The notes: generated by a model from the letters alone, not told the origin. DNA of 15,130 nt from Bacillota bacterium (GCA_023461495.1 JAEYLA010000084.1:1-15130), one strand, 5' to 3'. Counted from the stretch's first letter, positions 5,254 through 13,005 are shown. Translations and numbers: made by a program.

Positions 5254-6618
5254 ATGGAACGCGACGGCTGTACGGTACAGGTGGAAGCCGCCATTGCGGC
5301 CAACAGCATAGCAAAGGAAGACGGCCTGCTTGCCGCTGTATCGGGCGGGGCGGATTCGGTTGCGCTTTTCCATATGCTCGTCGGGCTTCGCGCATCCGGC
5401 AGGATTGAAAAACTTTTTGCCGCGCATGTCGATCACGGCATCCGGGAAACCTCCACAGAGGACGCCGCGTTCGTAAGAACGCTGTGTGCGGCGTGGGATG
5501 TCCCGCTGTTTGAGACGCGGGTGGATGTGCCCGCACTGTGCTACAGTACCGGGCAGACCATGGAAGAAGCGGCAAGAACCGCGCGGTATGCCTTCCTGCG
5601 GGAAACGAAAGAAGCTTGCAGCGCCAAGTGGATTGTGACGGCGCACCATATGGACGATCAGGCGGAAACGGTGCTGCTGCACCTGCTGCGCGGCGCGGGA
5701 CTTTCGGGGCTTTGCGGCATGCGGGTGGTGTCTGGGGATATCTTTCGGCCGCTGCTTGATGTTTCCCGTGAAGCATTGCTTTCCTATATAAAAGAGAACG
5801 ACCTTCTATACCGGACAGATGAAAGCAACCTGGAGCCGGGCTGCCTGCGGAACCGGGTCCGGCTGGAATTGCTCCCGTTTTTGCAACAAGAGTTCAATCC
5901 GTCCATTGCCGAAGGGCTGTCCCGTATGGCCGGGCTGCTTTTACAGGATGAAGAGTATCTTACCCTGGAAGCGGGGAAACGTCTTGATGAGGCTGTGCTT
6001 ATGCAGGGCGGCTATAAAAGGGAAACACTTGCTGCGCTGCCAGCACCGATTAAGACGAGGGCAATCCGCCTCGCGCTGGAACGGGAGCGCGCGCTTTACA
6101 ACATGAGTCACAGCCGGATATTGCGCGTTTGCGGTCTTTTGACGGCGCGTACCGGCGCGCGCGTGGCGCTTCCAAACGGCATGGAAGCGCGGGCAAGTTA
6201 TGAAGCGCTCCTAATTGAACATCCGCGCTGTGATGAAGCGGAAGCGTTTGAAACGCGCTTTATCTGGCCGGGAGAAACAAAGACGCCTCTCGGCAGCTAC
6301 TGTGCGGAATTCGTGGACGCAATGCAGCTGGAAGAAGGCTTTATCGCTTACATGGATGCGGACAAGCTGCCTTTAGACGCGATGGTGAGAAGACGAATGT
6401 CTGGTGACAGATTTCATCCCCTGGGGGCGCCGGGCGGGCGCAAACTCAAAGAGTACCTGATTGATAAAAAAGTTCTTCCGGCCATGCGGGAGCTGCCGCT
6501 CATTGCGTTTGGGCGGGATGTGCTGTTTTTTCCGGGTGGGACCATCGCGCATGCCGTGCGCGTAGGAGCGGATACGCGGCGTATTATAAGGGTCGTATTC
6601 TCTCGGGAACAGCGGTAA
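5254..6618 (+). CDS. tilS: tRNA(Ile)-lysidine synthetase
   Basis: Cytosolic ATP-dependent enzyme that attaches lysine to C34 of the CAU-anticodon tRNA-Ile, changing its decoding from AUG to AUA and its charging from Met to Ile. The protein is 454 residues. It has the N-type PP-loop SGGADS (30-35), VDHGIR (59-64), EEAARTARYAFL (104-115), AHHMDDQAET (130-139) and RNRVRLELLP (199-208), with the C-terminal TilS domain ending in GGRKLKEYLIDKKV near residues 392-405. The ATG at 5254 is kept because it leaves a normal distance (29 residues) before the PP-loop, although there is no ribosome site; GTG at 5281 is the only near alternative and has none either. It is followed by hpt and ftsH, a common Firmicutes order. 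Confidence 0.97.
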   Translation: MERDGCTVQVEAAIAANSIAKEDGLLAAVSGGADSVALFHMLVGLRASGRIEKLFAAHVDHGIRETSTEDAAFVRTLCAAWDVPLFETRVDVPALCYSTGQTMEEAARTARYAFLRETKEACSAKWIVTAHHMDDQAETVLLHLLRGAGLSGLCGMRVVSGDIFRPLLDVSREALLSYIKENDLLYRTDESNLEPGCLRNRVRLELLPFLQQEFNPSIAEGLSRMAGLLLQDEEYLTLEAGKRLDEAVLMQGGYKRETLAALPAPIKTRAIRLALERERALYNMSHSRILRVCGLLTARTGARVALPNGMEARASYEALLIEHPRCDEAEAFETRFIWPGETKTPLGSYCAEFVDAMQLEEGFIAYMDADKLPLDAMVRRRMSGDRFHPLGAPGGRKLKEYLIDKKVLPAMRELPLIAFGRDVLFFPGGTIAHAVRVGADTRRIIRVVFSREQR

Positions 6619-6708
6619 ACGCGATTTTTAGGGTTCATCTGCAAACGGCAAGGAATTGCAGTTTGTATCTGATATAAGAAATGTTACATAATAGGAGGGT
6701 GCGGTTTT

Positions 6709-7260
6709 ATGTGTGCACAATTTCGTGAGGACATGGCGGAGATTTTACTCGATTATGATGTGATCCAGGAACGCGTGAAGGAGTTGGCGGCGCAGATTTC
6801 CAAGGACTATGAAGGAAAAGAGGTTGTTCTTTTGTGCATCCTCAAGGGGGCCATCATGTTCTTTTCCGATCTTGCGCGGAATCTTACGGTACAGTGCCAG
6901 ATGGATTTCATGTCCATTTCCAGCTATGGGGACGGCGAGAAGACGTCCGGCATCGTGCGCATTGCAAAGGATACGGATATGAGCATTACCGGCAAACATG
7001 TCCTGATCGTTGAGGATATTATGGACAGCGGCCTCACGCTTAACTATCTGACCAACCTCCTTGAGTCCCGTAATCCTGCAAGCATGCGCATCGTTTGCCT
7101 GCTTGATAAGCCCGAGCGCAGGGAATGCGAAATTACGCCGGATTATTGGGGCTTTATCATTCCCAACAAATTTGTTGTGGGCTTTGGGCTTGATTACATT
7201 GGCCGCTACAGGCACTTGCCCTATGTCGGCGTATTGAAACCCGAGGTTTACACAAAGTAA
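6709..7260 (+). CDS. hpt: Hypoxanthine phosphoribosyltransferase
   Basis: Purine salvage enzyme that joins hypoxanthine (and usually guanine) to PRPP, giving IMP or GMP. The 183-residue length is typical of the short bacterial type. Visible motifs are LLCILKGAIMF (41-51), the flexible loop around SSYGDG (71-76), the PRPP-binding motif VEDIMDSGLT (101-110), and LDKPERRE (132-139) plus FVVGFGLDY (155-163), which hold the purine-site residues. The ATG has AGGAGG 9-10 bases upstream. It lies 90 bases after tilS with no terminator between, so the two are likely co-transcribed. The divergent prs gene further right supplies its co-substrate PRPP, a functional link only. Confidence 0.97.
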   Translation: MCAQFREDMAEILLDYDVIQERVKELAAQISKDYEGKEVVLLCILKGAIMFFSDLARNLTVQCQMDFMSISSYGDGEKTSGIVRIAKDTDMSITGKHVLIVEDIMDSGLTLNYLTNLLESRNPASMRIVCLLDKPERRECEITPDYWGFIIPNKFVVGFGLDYIGRYRHLPYVGVLKPEVYTK

Positions 7261-7329
7261 ATACGAATTCTCCGTCCGCATAATTCACAGCGGCGCCGCA
7301 TTTTCGACGGCTTTTCCAAATTGCCGTGA

Positions 7330-7358
7330 TTGAACAGCGGCGGCCGGTGTGATAAACT
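7330..7358 (+). promoter_or_regulatory. ftsH promoter
   Basis: -35 TTGAAC (7330-7335), a 17-base spacer and extended -10 TGA-TAAACT (-10 at 7353-7358) predict a start near 7365 and an 82-base leader. The -10 is the same TAAACT form as at the feo promoter. The leader holds a short hairpin, CAACGG / CCGTTG, with an AT-rich stretch about ten bases after it. Confidence 0.6.
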
Positions 7359-7446
7359 ATTCAAATGGCAACGGGCTTCCAGCCGTTGTTGTAATGTATT
7401 TTTATGGGGCGGCCGCAGGGCGGACGGACCCAGGAGGATAGGGTAA

Positions 7447-9387
7447 GTGAGAAGAAATTTTCGTACGCCGCTGATATATGTCATCATACTCATTGGGATT
7501 ATTTTGATGGCAACCAACCTCGACCCCGTAGGGGCATCGTCTAAGGTACTCGAATACAGCGAGTTCATGCAGGCTGTCCGGGAAGGAAAGGTGGCAGCGG
7601 TACAGGCGACCAACCGTGAGTTTGTCGGCATCTATGTTGGCAGCAGCTATAAAAAGGAACAGCTTCCTTCCCGCTCGGATTTTAGCGTGGTCGTGCCCTC
7701 TGTGGATGTATTCACGCGGGAAATAGCCATTATTACCTCACAGCTTAAGCCGGAGCTTACGCCTGAAGAAGTGACGGTGCTGGATTATCCGTTTGACTAT
7801 AATCCGAAAGTTCCTCCCGATCCTTCCTTCTGGGAGATGATCCTGCCCTACATCATTCTGTTTGGGGCGCTCGGCATCTTCTATTATTTCATGATGCAGC
7901 AGCAGGGCGGCGGCAACAAAGTGATGAGCTTTGGTAAGTCCCGCGCGCGCGTGCAGACGGACGGGCAGAATAAGATCACGTTTGACGACGTGGCGGGAGC
8001 CGATGAAGAGAAAGAGGAGCTCAAGGAAGTCGTTGAGTTCATGCGAGATCCCAAGCGCTTCAATGAAATTGGCGCGCGCATCCCCAAGGGCGTGCTGCTT
8101 GTAGGCCCTCCGGGTACGGGTAAGACGTTGCTTGCAAAGGCCGTTGCGGGAGAAGCAAAGGCGCCGTTCTTCTCGATTTCCGGTTCGGATTTTGTGGAGA
8201 TGTTTGTAGGCGTTGGCGCATCGCGTGTACGCGACTTATTTAATACCGCAAAGAAGAGCACGCCTGCCGTCGTATTTATTGATGAAATCGACGCCGTAGG
8301 CCGCCAGCGCGGCGCAGGCATGGGCGGCGGTCATGATGAGCGCGAGCAGACGCTCAACCAGCTGCTTGTGGAAATGGACGGCTTTGCCGTGAACGAGGGC
8401 ATTATTGTATTGGCCGCGACCAACCGCCCGGATATTCTCGACCCCGCATTGCTGCGCCCCGGCCGGTTTGACAGGCAGATTACCGTCAATTATCCGGATG
8501 TGAAGGGCCGCGAGGCGATTTTGCGCGTACATGCGCGCAACAAGCCGCTTGCGCCGGAAGTGGAACTTTCCGTATTGGCGAAGCGCACCCCCGGCTTTAC
8601 GGGCGCGGATCTGGAGAATGTATTGAACGAAGCGGCTATTTTAACGGCGCGCGTCAATAAAAAGACCATCACCATGGTGGAACTTGAGGAAGCCATCACC
8701 CGCGTGGTCGTTGGCCCCGAAAAGAAGAGCCGCGTGATCACGGACGAAGACAAGCGCATTACCGCTATCCACGAGACGGGGCATGCGATTGTCGCGCTGA
8801 AGCTTCCGCATTGCGATCCCGTGCATGAGGTTTCCATCATCCCGCGCGGTATGGCGGCAGGCTATACTATGACCCTCCCCAAGGAAGATAAGTCCCACGT
8901 GACCAAGAGTAAGCTGGAGGATGAAATCGCCATGCTGCTGGGCGGCCGCGTTGCGGAAACCGTGCGCCTTGGCGATATCAGCACCGGCGCATACAATGAC
9001 CTGCAGCGCGCAACGGAAATGGCCCGCAAAATGGTCGTGGAATATGGTATGACGGACGCGATCGGCCCTGTGTTCTTAGGCGGCCAGGCGGAAGTGTTTA
9101 TCGCCAAGGACTGGGGACACCAGAGAAACTTCTCGGAAGAGATTGCAAGCCGTATTGATGCGGAAATACGCCGTATTATAGAGGAACAGTTCGGGCGCGC
9201 GCGCGTCTGCATTGAGGAAGATATGGCGGCGCTTGACCGGGTGGCGGATGCGCTGATCGAAAAAGAGCGCATCGACGGGGAAGTGTTTGAAAGGATCTAT
9301 AAAGGCGAGGAAGCGAGCAAGGACGAAAAAGCGGACGATGCCGCCGCGGAGGAGCCGAAAACCGATATTGTGGATGATGTGCCGTAA
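7447..9387 (+). CDS. ftsH: ATP-dependent zinc metalloprotease FtsH
   Basis: Membrane-bound AAA+ protease that extracts and degrades membrane and regulatory proteins. The 646 residues read, in order: TM1 (about 8-24), an extracytoplasmic domain to about 130, TM2 (about 131-149), the AAA module with Walker A GPPGTGKT (220-227), pore loop FVG (253-255), Walker B VVFIDEID (275-282) and the second region of homology (326-343), then the M41 protease domain with zinc motif HETGH (442-446) and probable third ligand D518 in NDLQ. The usual middle residue of the zinc motif is Ala; Thr here is a mild change. The last 25 residues are an acidic, low-complexity tail. The GTG start is set by AGGAGG with a 9-base gap and by the basic residues before TM1. 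It has its own promoter and a strong terminator downstream. Confidence 0.98.
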   Translation: MRRNFRTPLIYVIILIGIILMATNLDPVGASSKVLEYSEFMQAVREGKVAAVQATNREFVGIYVGSSYKKEQLPSRSDFSVVVPSVDVFTREIAIITSQLKPELTPEEVTVLDYPFDYNPKVPPDPSFWEMILPYIILFGALGIFYYFMMQQQGGGNKVMSFGKSRARVQTDGQNKITFDDVAGADEEKEELKEVVEFMRDPKRFNEIGARIPKGVLLVGPPGTGKTLLAKAVAGEAKAPFFSISGSDFVEMFVGVGASRVRDLFNTAKKSTPAVVFIDEIDAVGRQRGAGMGGGHDEREQTLNQLLVEMDGFAVNEGIIVLAATNRPDILDPALLRPGRFDRQITVNYPDVKGREAILRVHARNKPLAPEVELSVLAKRTPGFTGADLENVLNEAAILTARVNKKTITMVELEEAITRVVVGPEKKSRVITDEDKRITAIHETGHAIVALKLPHCDPVHEVSIIPRGMAAGYTMTLPKEDKSHVTKSKLEDEIAMLLGGRVAETVRLGDISTGAYNDLQRATEMARKMVVEYGMTDAIGPVFLGGQAEVFIAKDWGHQRNFSEEIASRIDAEIRRIIEEQFGRARVCIEEDMAALDRVADALIEKERIDGEVFERIYKGEEASKDEKADDAAAEEPKTDIVDDVP

Positions 9388-9446
9388 CGCACATTCCTGA
9401 AGGCATACGCCTACAGGAAAACGTGATGGATGCGGCACCGTAACAG

Positions 9447-9495
9447 AAAAAAGCCGGGCCGCCTCTGCACAACTGTGCGATGGGCGGCCCTTTTT
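9447..9495 (+). terminator. Intrinsic terminator after ftsH (bidirectional)
   Basis: GGGCCGCC (9456-9463) pairs with GGCGGCCC (9483-9490), followed by TTTTT. The loop carries a second small hairpin, GCAC-AACT-GTGC. A run of six A before the stem lets it work on the minus strand too. It lies only 15 bases before the next gene's ATG, so its T-run almost touches that ribosome site. Confidence 0.9.
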
Positions 9496-9510
9496 GGGGA
9501 GAATAGAGAG

Positions 9511-9900
9511 ATGCAGCTTCAAAATGGAATGGCAGGTAAAGCGGAGCTTACGGTGGCCCATGCGGATACCGCGCTGGCTTTAGGGAGCGGGCTGCTGCCC
9601 GTATTGTCAACGCCGCGCCTCGTAGCGCTGATGGAGCAGGCGGCCTGCACGGCGGTGGAAAGTGCTATGGAGCCCGGCAAAACAACCGTGGGAACCCGGA
9701 TCGATATCCGGCACAATGCGGCAACGCCGCTCAATATGCGCGTATGGGCCGAGGCGGAGCTTGTGGCGGTGGAGGGGCGCGCCATGACCTTCCGGATCGA
9801 AGCGTTTGATGAGGCGGGCAGCATTGCCATTGCCGATCACCAGCGGTTTGTTGTGGATGCAGAGCGGTTTATGCAGAAGACCGAGGCGAAGCATACATGA
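9511..9900 (+). CDS. FlK-like hotdog thioesterase
   Basis: A 129-residue single hotdog-fold protein of the fluoroacetyl-CoA thioesterase-like family. The catalytic triad of FlK (Thr, Glu, His spaced 8 and 26 residues) is present as T34, E42 and H68, in VLSTPRLVALME and RIDIRHNAATP. The C-terminal strand pair with AVEGRAMTFRIEAFDE also fits. FlK itself hydrolyses fluoroacetyl-CoA; most relatives act on unknown acyl-CoAs, so the substrate here is not known. ATG at 9511 (GGGGAG upstream) is chosen over 9430, which would place the terminator hairpin inside the gene. It overlaps the PHP gene by 4 bases (ATGA), which implies translational coupling. Since a terminator precedes it closely, it must rely on read-through or an unseen promoter. 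Confidence 0.88.
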   Translation: MQLQNGMAGKAELTVAHADTALALGSGLLPVLSTPRLVALMEQAACTAVESAMEPGKTTVGTRIDIRHNAATPLNMRVWAEAELVAVEGRAMTFRIEAFDEAGSIAIADHQRFVVDAERFMQKTEAKHT

Positions 9901-10742
9901 GCTTCCGTATGGATCTTCACAGCCACAGCACGTTTTCAGACGGCACCTCCACGCCGACAGAAATCGTACGGATGGCGGTAAGAGCAAGCATTGGTACTTT
10001 AGCGCTGACGGATCATGATACGTTTTCCGGCGTGCCGGAGGCGGTAACAGCCGGCGCGCAGCAGGGAATTCTTGTGCTGCCGGGCATTGAAATGGACAAT
10101 GAGAGCCCGTTTGAGCTTCATATTTTGGGTCTAGATATCGATATAGAGAATGAACGCCTGCGTGAAGCCATGACGGAGAGCAGGCGCAAAAGGCAGCAGC
10201 GCAACAGCAAAATTTTAAATAAGCTCAAAGAAATCGGGTGCGATGTGCAGGACAGGGTCAAGGAAGTGACAAGCGGAGGCACGGAAACGCGCATGCACAT
10301 TGCCGTGGCGCTGCGGGACATGGGGTATGCAGAGAGCATTACGGATGCGTTTCGAAAGTTTTTAAACGTGGGCGCACCGGCACACTTTCAGGAGCAGCGT
10401 TTTACGCCAAAGGAAGTGATCACGCTTTTGCGCGGTGCTAACGGCATTCCCGTACTGGCGCATCCCTGCCATATTCATCAGAACCCGCACAAGCTTGTTG
10501 CCGAGCTTGTGGAGCTTGGGTTAATGGGAATTGAGGCGTACTATCCGGCCTCCACCATGGGGCAGACAAACACGTTTGTCAGCCTTGCGGAGCAATATGG
10601 GCTGATGGTGACCTGCGGAAGCGACTACCACGGCAAAAACCGGGAGGGTACGCCGCTTGGCTGTTCCTGGCGGGATGTTCCCTGCCTTGAACGCACGGCA
10701 GCGTTTTTTCGGGAAAGGCATAGTGAACAGGTACACTATTAG
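9897..10742 (+). CDS. PHP-domain metal-dependent phosphoesterase
   Basis: A 281-residue protein of the COG0613 type (YciV / RNase AM-like). Its metal-binding set is complete: DLHSHSTFSDG (6-16, giving H8, H10 and D15), LTDHDT (38-42), GIEMD (63-67, E65), LAHP (187-190, H189) and GSDYHG (241-246, D243 and H245). Characterised members act as 3',5'-nucleotide phosphatases or as 5'-3' exoribonucleases that trim rRNA 5' ends; which applies here cannot be told from sequence. The first ATG overlaps the thioesterase stop; a second ATG at 9909 directly before DLHSHS is a possible start. No terminator is seen after it; the next gene has its own promoter. Confidence 0.92.
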   Translation: MSFRMDLHSHSTFSDGTSTPTEIVRMAVRASIGTLALTDHDTFSGVPEAVTAGAQQGILVLPGIEMDNESPFELHILGLDIDIENERLREAMTESRRKRQQRNSKILNKLKEIGCDVQDRVKEVTSGGTETRMHIAVALRDMGYAESITDAFRKFLNVGAPAHFQEQRFTPKEVITLLRGANGIPVLAHPCHIHQNPHKLVAELVELGLMGIEAYYPASTMGQTNTFVSLAEQYGLMVTCGSDYHGKNREGTPLGCSWRDVPCLERTAAFFRERHSEQVHY

Positions 10743-10771
10743 AGGAACTTATTTTTCACGTTCCGCAGCGG

Positions 10772-10800
10772 TTGCCCATCAGCGGTAATCCTGCTATAAT
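10772..10800 (+). promoter_or_regulatory. prs promoter
   Basis: -35 TTGCCC (10772-10777), a 17-base spacer and a perfect extended -10 TGC-TATAAT (-10 at 10795-10800) predict a start near 10807, with a leader of about 103 bases before the prs ATG. This is one of the strongest promoters in the window. I see no convincing riboswitch or terminator in the leader. Confidence 0.75.
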
Positions 10801-10909
10801 ACCCAAGGGCATGGCGGAATATGGCGCAATTGGGCGTTTTCCGTTCATGGGGTGTTTGGTACAGGGAAGAACAATTTTGGTCCAGTAAAGAAAAGGGAGA
10901 TTAGCCAAA

Positions 10910-11926
10910 ATGTATTCAAGCGGGGGATCTATCAAGATATTCGCAGGGCGCAGCGGCATTCCGTTTGCAAAGAAGATGTGTGCATATCTTGGTACACAGT
11001 TGGGCGATTCGGAAACGATCATATTTTCTGAGGGCAATACGTTTGTGCGCATCAATGAATCCATACGTGATAAAGATGTGTACATTGTACAGCCCATAGG
11101 AAGAAATCCCAACGATGAGTTTGTTGAACTGCTGTTCTGGATTGATGCGTTCAGGCGTGCCAGCGCCGACTCCGTCACGGCAATCATTCCTTATTTCAGC
11201 TATGCCAAAGGCGATAAGAAGGACGAGCCCCGCGTTTCCATCCGTGCGCGCGTATGTGCGGAGAGCATTGAGCTTGCGGGCGCGGATCGTGTCATAACGA
11301 TGGATCTTCACAGCCCGCAGGTACAGGGCTTCTTCAAAAAACCGGTCGATCATCTGTACGCGCAGCCCCTGCTCTGCGAATATGTCAGGCGTCTTGGACT
11401 GGTGGATGACGATCTTGTCGTCGTCTCCCCGGACGCGGGCTTCGCAAAGCGCGCGCGCCAGTTTGCAAGCGAACTGGGCCGCCCGGTCGCCATCGGCGAT
11501 AAAATGCGCTCCGGCCATGATGAAAACGCCAAGGTGCTTGAGATCATCGGTGAGGTCAAGGGCAAGAACTGCCTGATCGTGGACGATTTCTCGATTTCCG
11601 GCGGCACGCTTATCGATATCGCGCTTGGCCTGAAGGACAAGGGCGCAAACCGTATCTTTGCTGCGCTCTCCCACAATGTATTGAATGCCAAAGGCATTGC
11701 GAAAATCGAGAACAGTCCCATTGAGGTGCTGATTTCCACCGATACGGTGGATTGTCCGGAAGCGGCGAACTCCTCTAAGATCAAGCTCATTTCCGCGGCG
11801 CCCATGTTTGCGCAGTCCGTCAAGGTTATTCATGACCGTGCGCCCATGAGCAGCCTCTTTAAGCGTGAGTTTACGCAGCGCATGCTTGATATGAGCTTTT
11901 CCGAACAGACCACGTTGTTGAGATAA
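10910..11926 (+). CDS. prs: Ribose-phosphate pyrophosphokinase, divergent form
   Basis: Makes PRPP from ribose 5-phosphate and ATP, for nucleotide, His and Trp synthesis and for salvage. At 338 residues it is slightly longer than usual. The overall pattern is clear: FSEGNTFVRINE (39-50), ELLFWIDAFRRASA (73-86), IIPYFSYAKGDKK (92-104), TMDLHSPQVQGFF (130-142), VVSPDAGFAKRAR (171-183) and VDDFSISGGT (224-233). Several normally fixed spots differ: the ATP-site RQD is KGD, the PRPP loop DTAGT is SISGGT, SPDHGG is SPDAGF, and FSDGE is FSEGN. The flexible loop keeps Lys-x-Arg (KMR, 198-200). It may be a second, clostridial paralogue rather than the standard enzyme, perhaps with different regulation. 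The start is set by AAGGGAG upstream. It is monocistronic, with its own promoter and terminator. Confidence 0.9.
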   Translation: MYSSGGSIKIFAGRSGIPFAKKMCAYLGTQLGDSETIIFSEGNTFVRINESIRDKDVYIVQPIGRNPNDEFVELLFWIDAFRRASADSVTAIIPYFSYAKGDKKDEPRVSIRARVCAESIELAGADRVITMDLHSPQVQGFFKKPVDHLYAQPLLCEYVRRLGLVDDDLVVVSPDAGFAKRARQFASELGRPVAIGDKMRSGHDENAKVLEIIGEVKGKNCLIVDDFSISGGTLIDIALGLKDKGANRIFAALSHNVLNAKGIAKIENSPIEVLISTDTVDCPEAANSSKIKLISAAPMFAQSVKVIHDRAPMSSLFKREFTQRMLDMSFSEQTTLLR

Positions 11927-11954
11927 CATACATCCGGGTAAAAGTTGCTTTTAT

Positions 11955-11995
11955 AGGGTTGCCGCGCTTTTTTCAGTACGGCAGCCCTGTTTTTT
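11955..11995 (+). terminator. Intrinsic terminator of prs
   Basis: AGGGTTGCCG (11955-11964) pairs with CGGCAGCCCT (11979-11988), a 10-bp stem with one G-T pair and a 14-base loop, followed by G and six T. It begins 29 bases after the prs stop. Confidence 0.93.
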
Positions 11996-12015
11996 ATCTT
12001 GCTGTTTTATCGCCT

Positions 12016-12047
12016 GTCCGCCGGGTATATTAACAATACCGGTGGAC
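12016..12047. repeat. Inverted repeat in the pirin leader
   Basis: GTCCGCCGGGTAT and ATACCGGTGGAC pair over 12 bases, with one G-T pair and one bulged G, around the loop ATTAACA. No T-run follows, so it is not a terminator. It may be the operator of an unlinked regulator or a leader RNA hairpin. No promoter with good spacing could be picked for the pirin gene, so whether the repeat is transcribed is unknown. Confidence 0.5.
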
Positions 12048-12075
12048 GGTAACCCTTACGAAAGGGGTGATACCC

Positions 12076-12132
12076 TTGTATGAACCAACAGCGGAGCATC
12101 AAGTGGCATTCGCCACGGATGAAGGAAGGTGA
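12076..12132 (+). CDS. Possible 18-codon upstream ORF before the pirin gene
   Basis: TTG at 12076 follows AAAGGGGTGAT, close to the ideal ribosome site, and opens MYEPTAEHQVAFATDEGR before a TGA at 12130-12132. That stop lies inside the ribosome site of the pirin gene, whose TTG start comes 5 bases later, so translation could be coupled. The 13 bases GGTGATACCCTTG are identical at both starts (12066-12078 and 12128-12140). A small hairpin CCCTT-ACGA-AAGGG could hide the first ribosome site. The peptide has no known relative that I recognise. It could also be a remnant of a local duplication that is not translated. Confidence 0.35.
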   Translation: MYEPTAEHQVAFATDEGR

Positions 12133-12137
12133 TACCC

Positions 12138-12980
12138 TTGCAGGAACGAGAGTTGGAATTTGCAGTTCAGGGACGCGCTGCGGTAGATGGGGCGGGTGTA
12201 CGGCTTACCCGGGTGCTCGCGCATAACGAGGTGGAGGCGTTCGATCCTTTTCTGATGCTGGACTCCTTTGACTCAACGGATCCGGAGGATTATGTGAAAG
12301 GATTTCCCACACATCCGCACAGAGGGATCGAAACGATCACTTACCTGATTGAAGGTGAAATGGAACATCAGGACAGTCTTGGCAACAAGGGTGTTATTTC
12401 CTCTGGCGCAAGCCAGTGGATGACAGCCGGAAGCGGCATTTTGCACCAGGAGATGCCAAGACCCGGTCCCCGGATGTATGGTTTCCAGCTTTGGCTGAAC
12501 ATGCGGAGCACGGAGAAAATGGCAGAGCCGAAGTATTTCGATATTACGCCGGATATGATCCCCGCAGTCCGGCAGGAAGGGTCCACCGTGCGTATTGTGG
12601 CGGGTGAATATAAAGGCGTCAAAGGCGTTACCCCGCACCATCTGCAAGCGGCGCTTCTCGATGTGGCGCTCGCACCAAACGAGACATTGACCTTGCCTGC
12701 AAAGGCAGGCGAGACCGCATTCCTTTTTCTGTTGGAAGGGGGCTTGCGCATAAAAGACAAGACGGTCTTCACAAAGACCGCAGCATTGCTTGGCGAAGGA
12801 GATTGCGTCACGGTAAGAGCACTTGATACAGGCGTGCGATTTGCGCTCTTTAGCGCACCGCCGCTACGGGAACCCATCGCTTGGGGCGGGCCGATCGTGA
12901 TGAATACGCAGCAGGAATTGCGTCAGGCATTTTCGGAACTTCAAAATGGGACGTTTATCAAACACCAGGCGGTACTTTAG
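12138..12980 (+). CDS. Pirin family protein
   Basis: A 280-residue bicupin of the pirin / YhhW-YhaK group. The N-terminal cupin carries the metal set seen in human pirin: H59 and H61 in PTHPHRGIET, and H103 and E105 in ILHQE. The C-terminal cupin (about 170-250) has lost such residues, as is usual. Some relatives have quercetin dioxygenase activity in vitro; the physiological role in bacteria is mostly unknown, and links to metabolic control or oxidative stress are only suggestions. TTG at 12138 is preferred because AAGGAAGGTGAT, nearly the ideal ribosome site, lies 5-7 bases before it; GTG at 12129 would fall inside that site. It stands alone between two terminators, with an unusual leader. 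Confidence 0.92.
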   Translation: MQERELEFAVQGRAAVDGAGVRLTRVLAHNEVEAFDPFLMLDSFDSTDPEDYVKGFPTHPHRGIETITYLIEGEMEHQDSLGNKGVISSGASQWMTAGSGILHQEMPRPGPRMYGFQLWLNMRSTEKMAEPKYFDITPDMIPAVRQEGSTVRIVAGEYKGVKGVTPHHLQAALLDVALAPNETLTLPAKAGETAFLFLLEGGLRIKDKTVFTKTAALLGEGDCVTVRALDTGVRFALFSAPPLREPIAWGGPIVMNTQQELRQAFSELQNGTFIKHQAVL

Positions 12981-13005
12981 ACGATTCCTCCATAAATAAA
13001 TCCCC

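Noticed and set aside
7366..7420. Terminator between hpt and ftsH (CAACGG / CCGTTG hairpin)
   Set aside because: The T stretch comes about ten bases after the stem and is broken by A and G; it is downstream of the ftsH promoter, so full termination there makes little sense.
9430..9510. In-frame N-terminal extension of the thioesterase
   Set aside because: It would translate through the ftsH terminator hairpin, has no ribosome site and no family similarity; ATG 9511 gives the normal length.
10744..10764. GGAAC / GTTCC hairpin after the PHP gene as a terminator
   Set aside because: Only 5 bp with an 11-base loop, T-run in the loop rather than after the stem.
10916..11929. Long open frame (337 codons) antisense to prs
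   Set aside because: It mirrors the prs coding frame on the other strand, has no recognisable domain or ribosome site, and the plus-strand protein is clearly PRPP synthetase.
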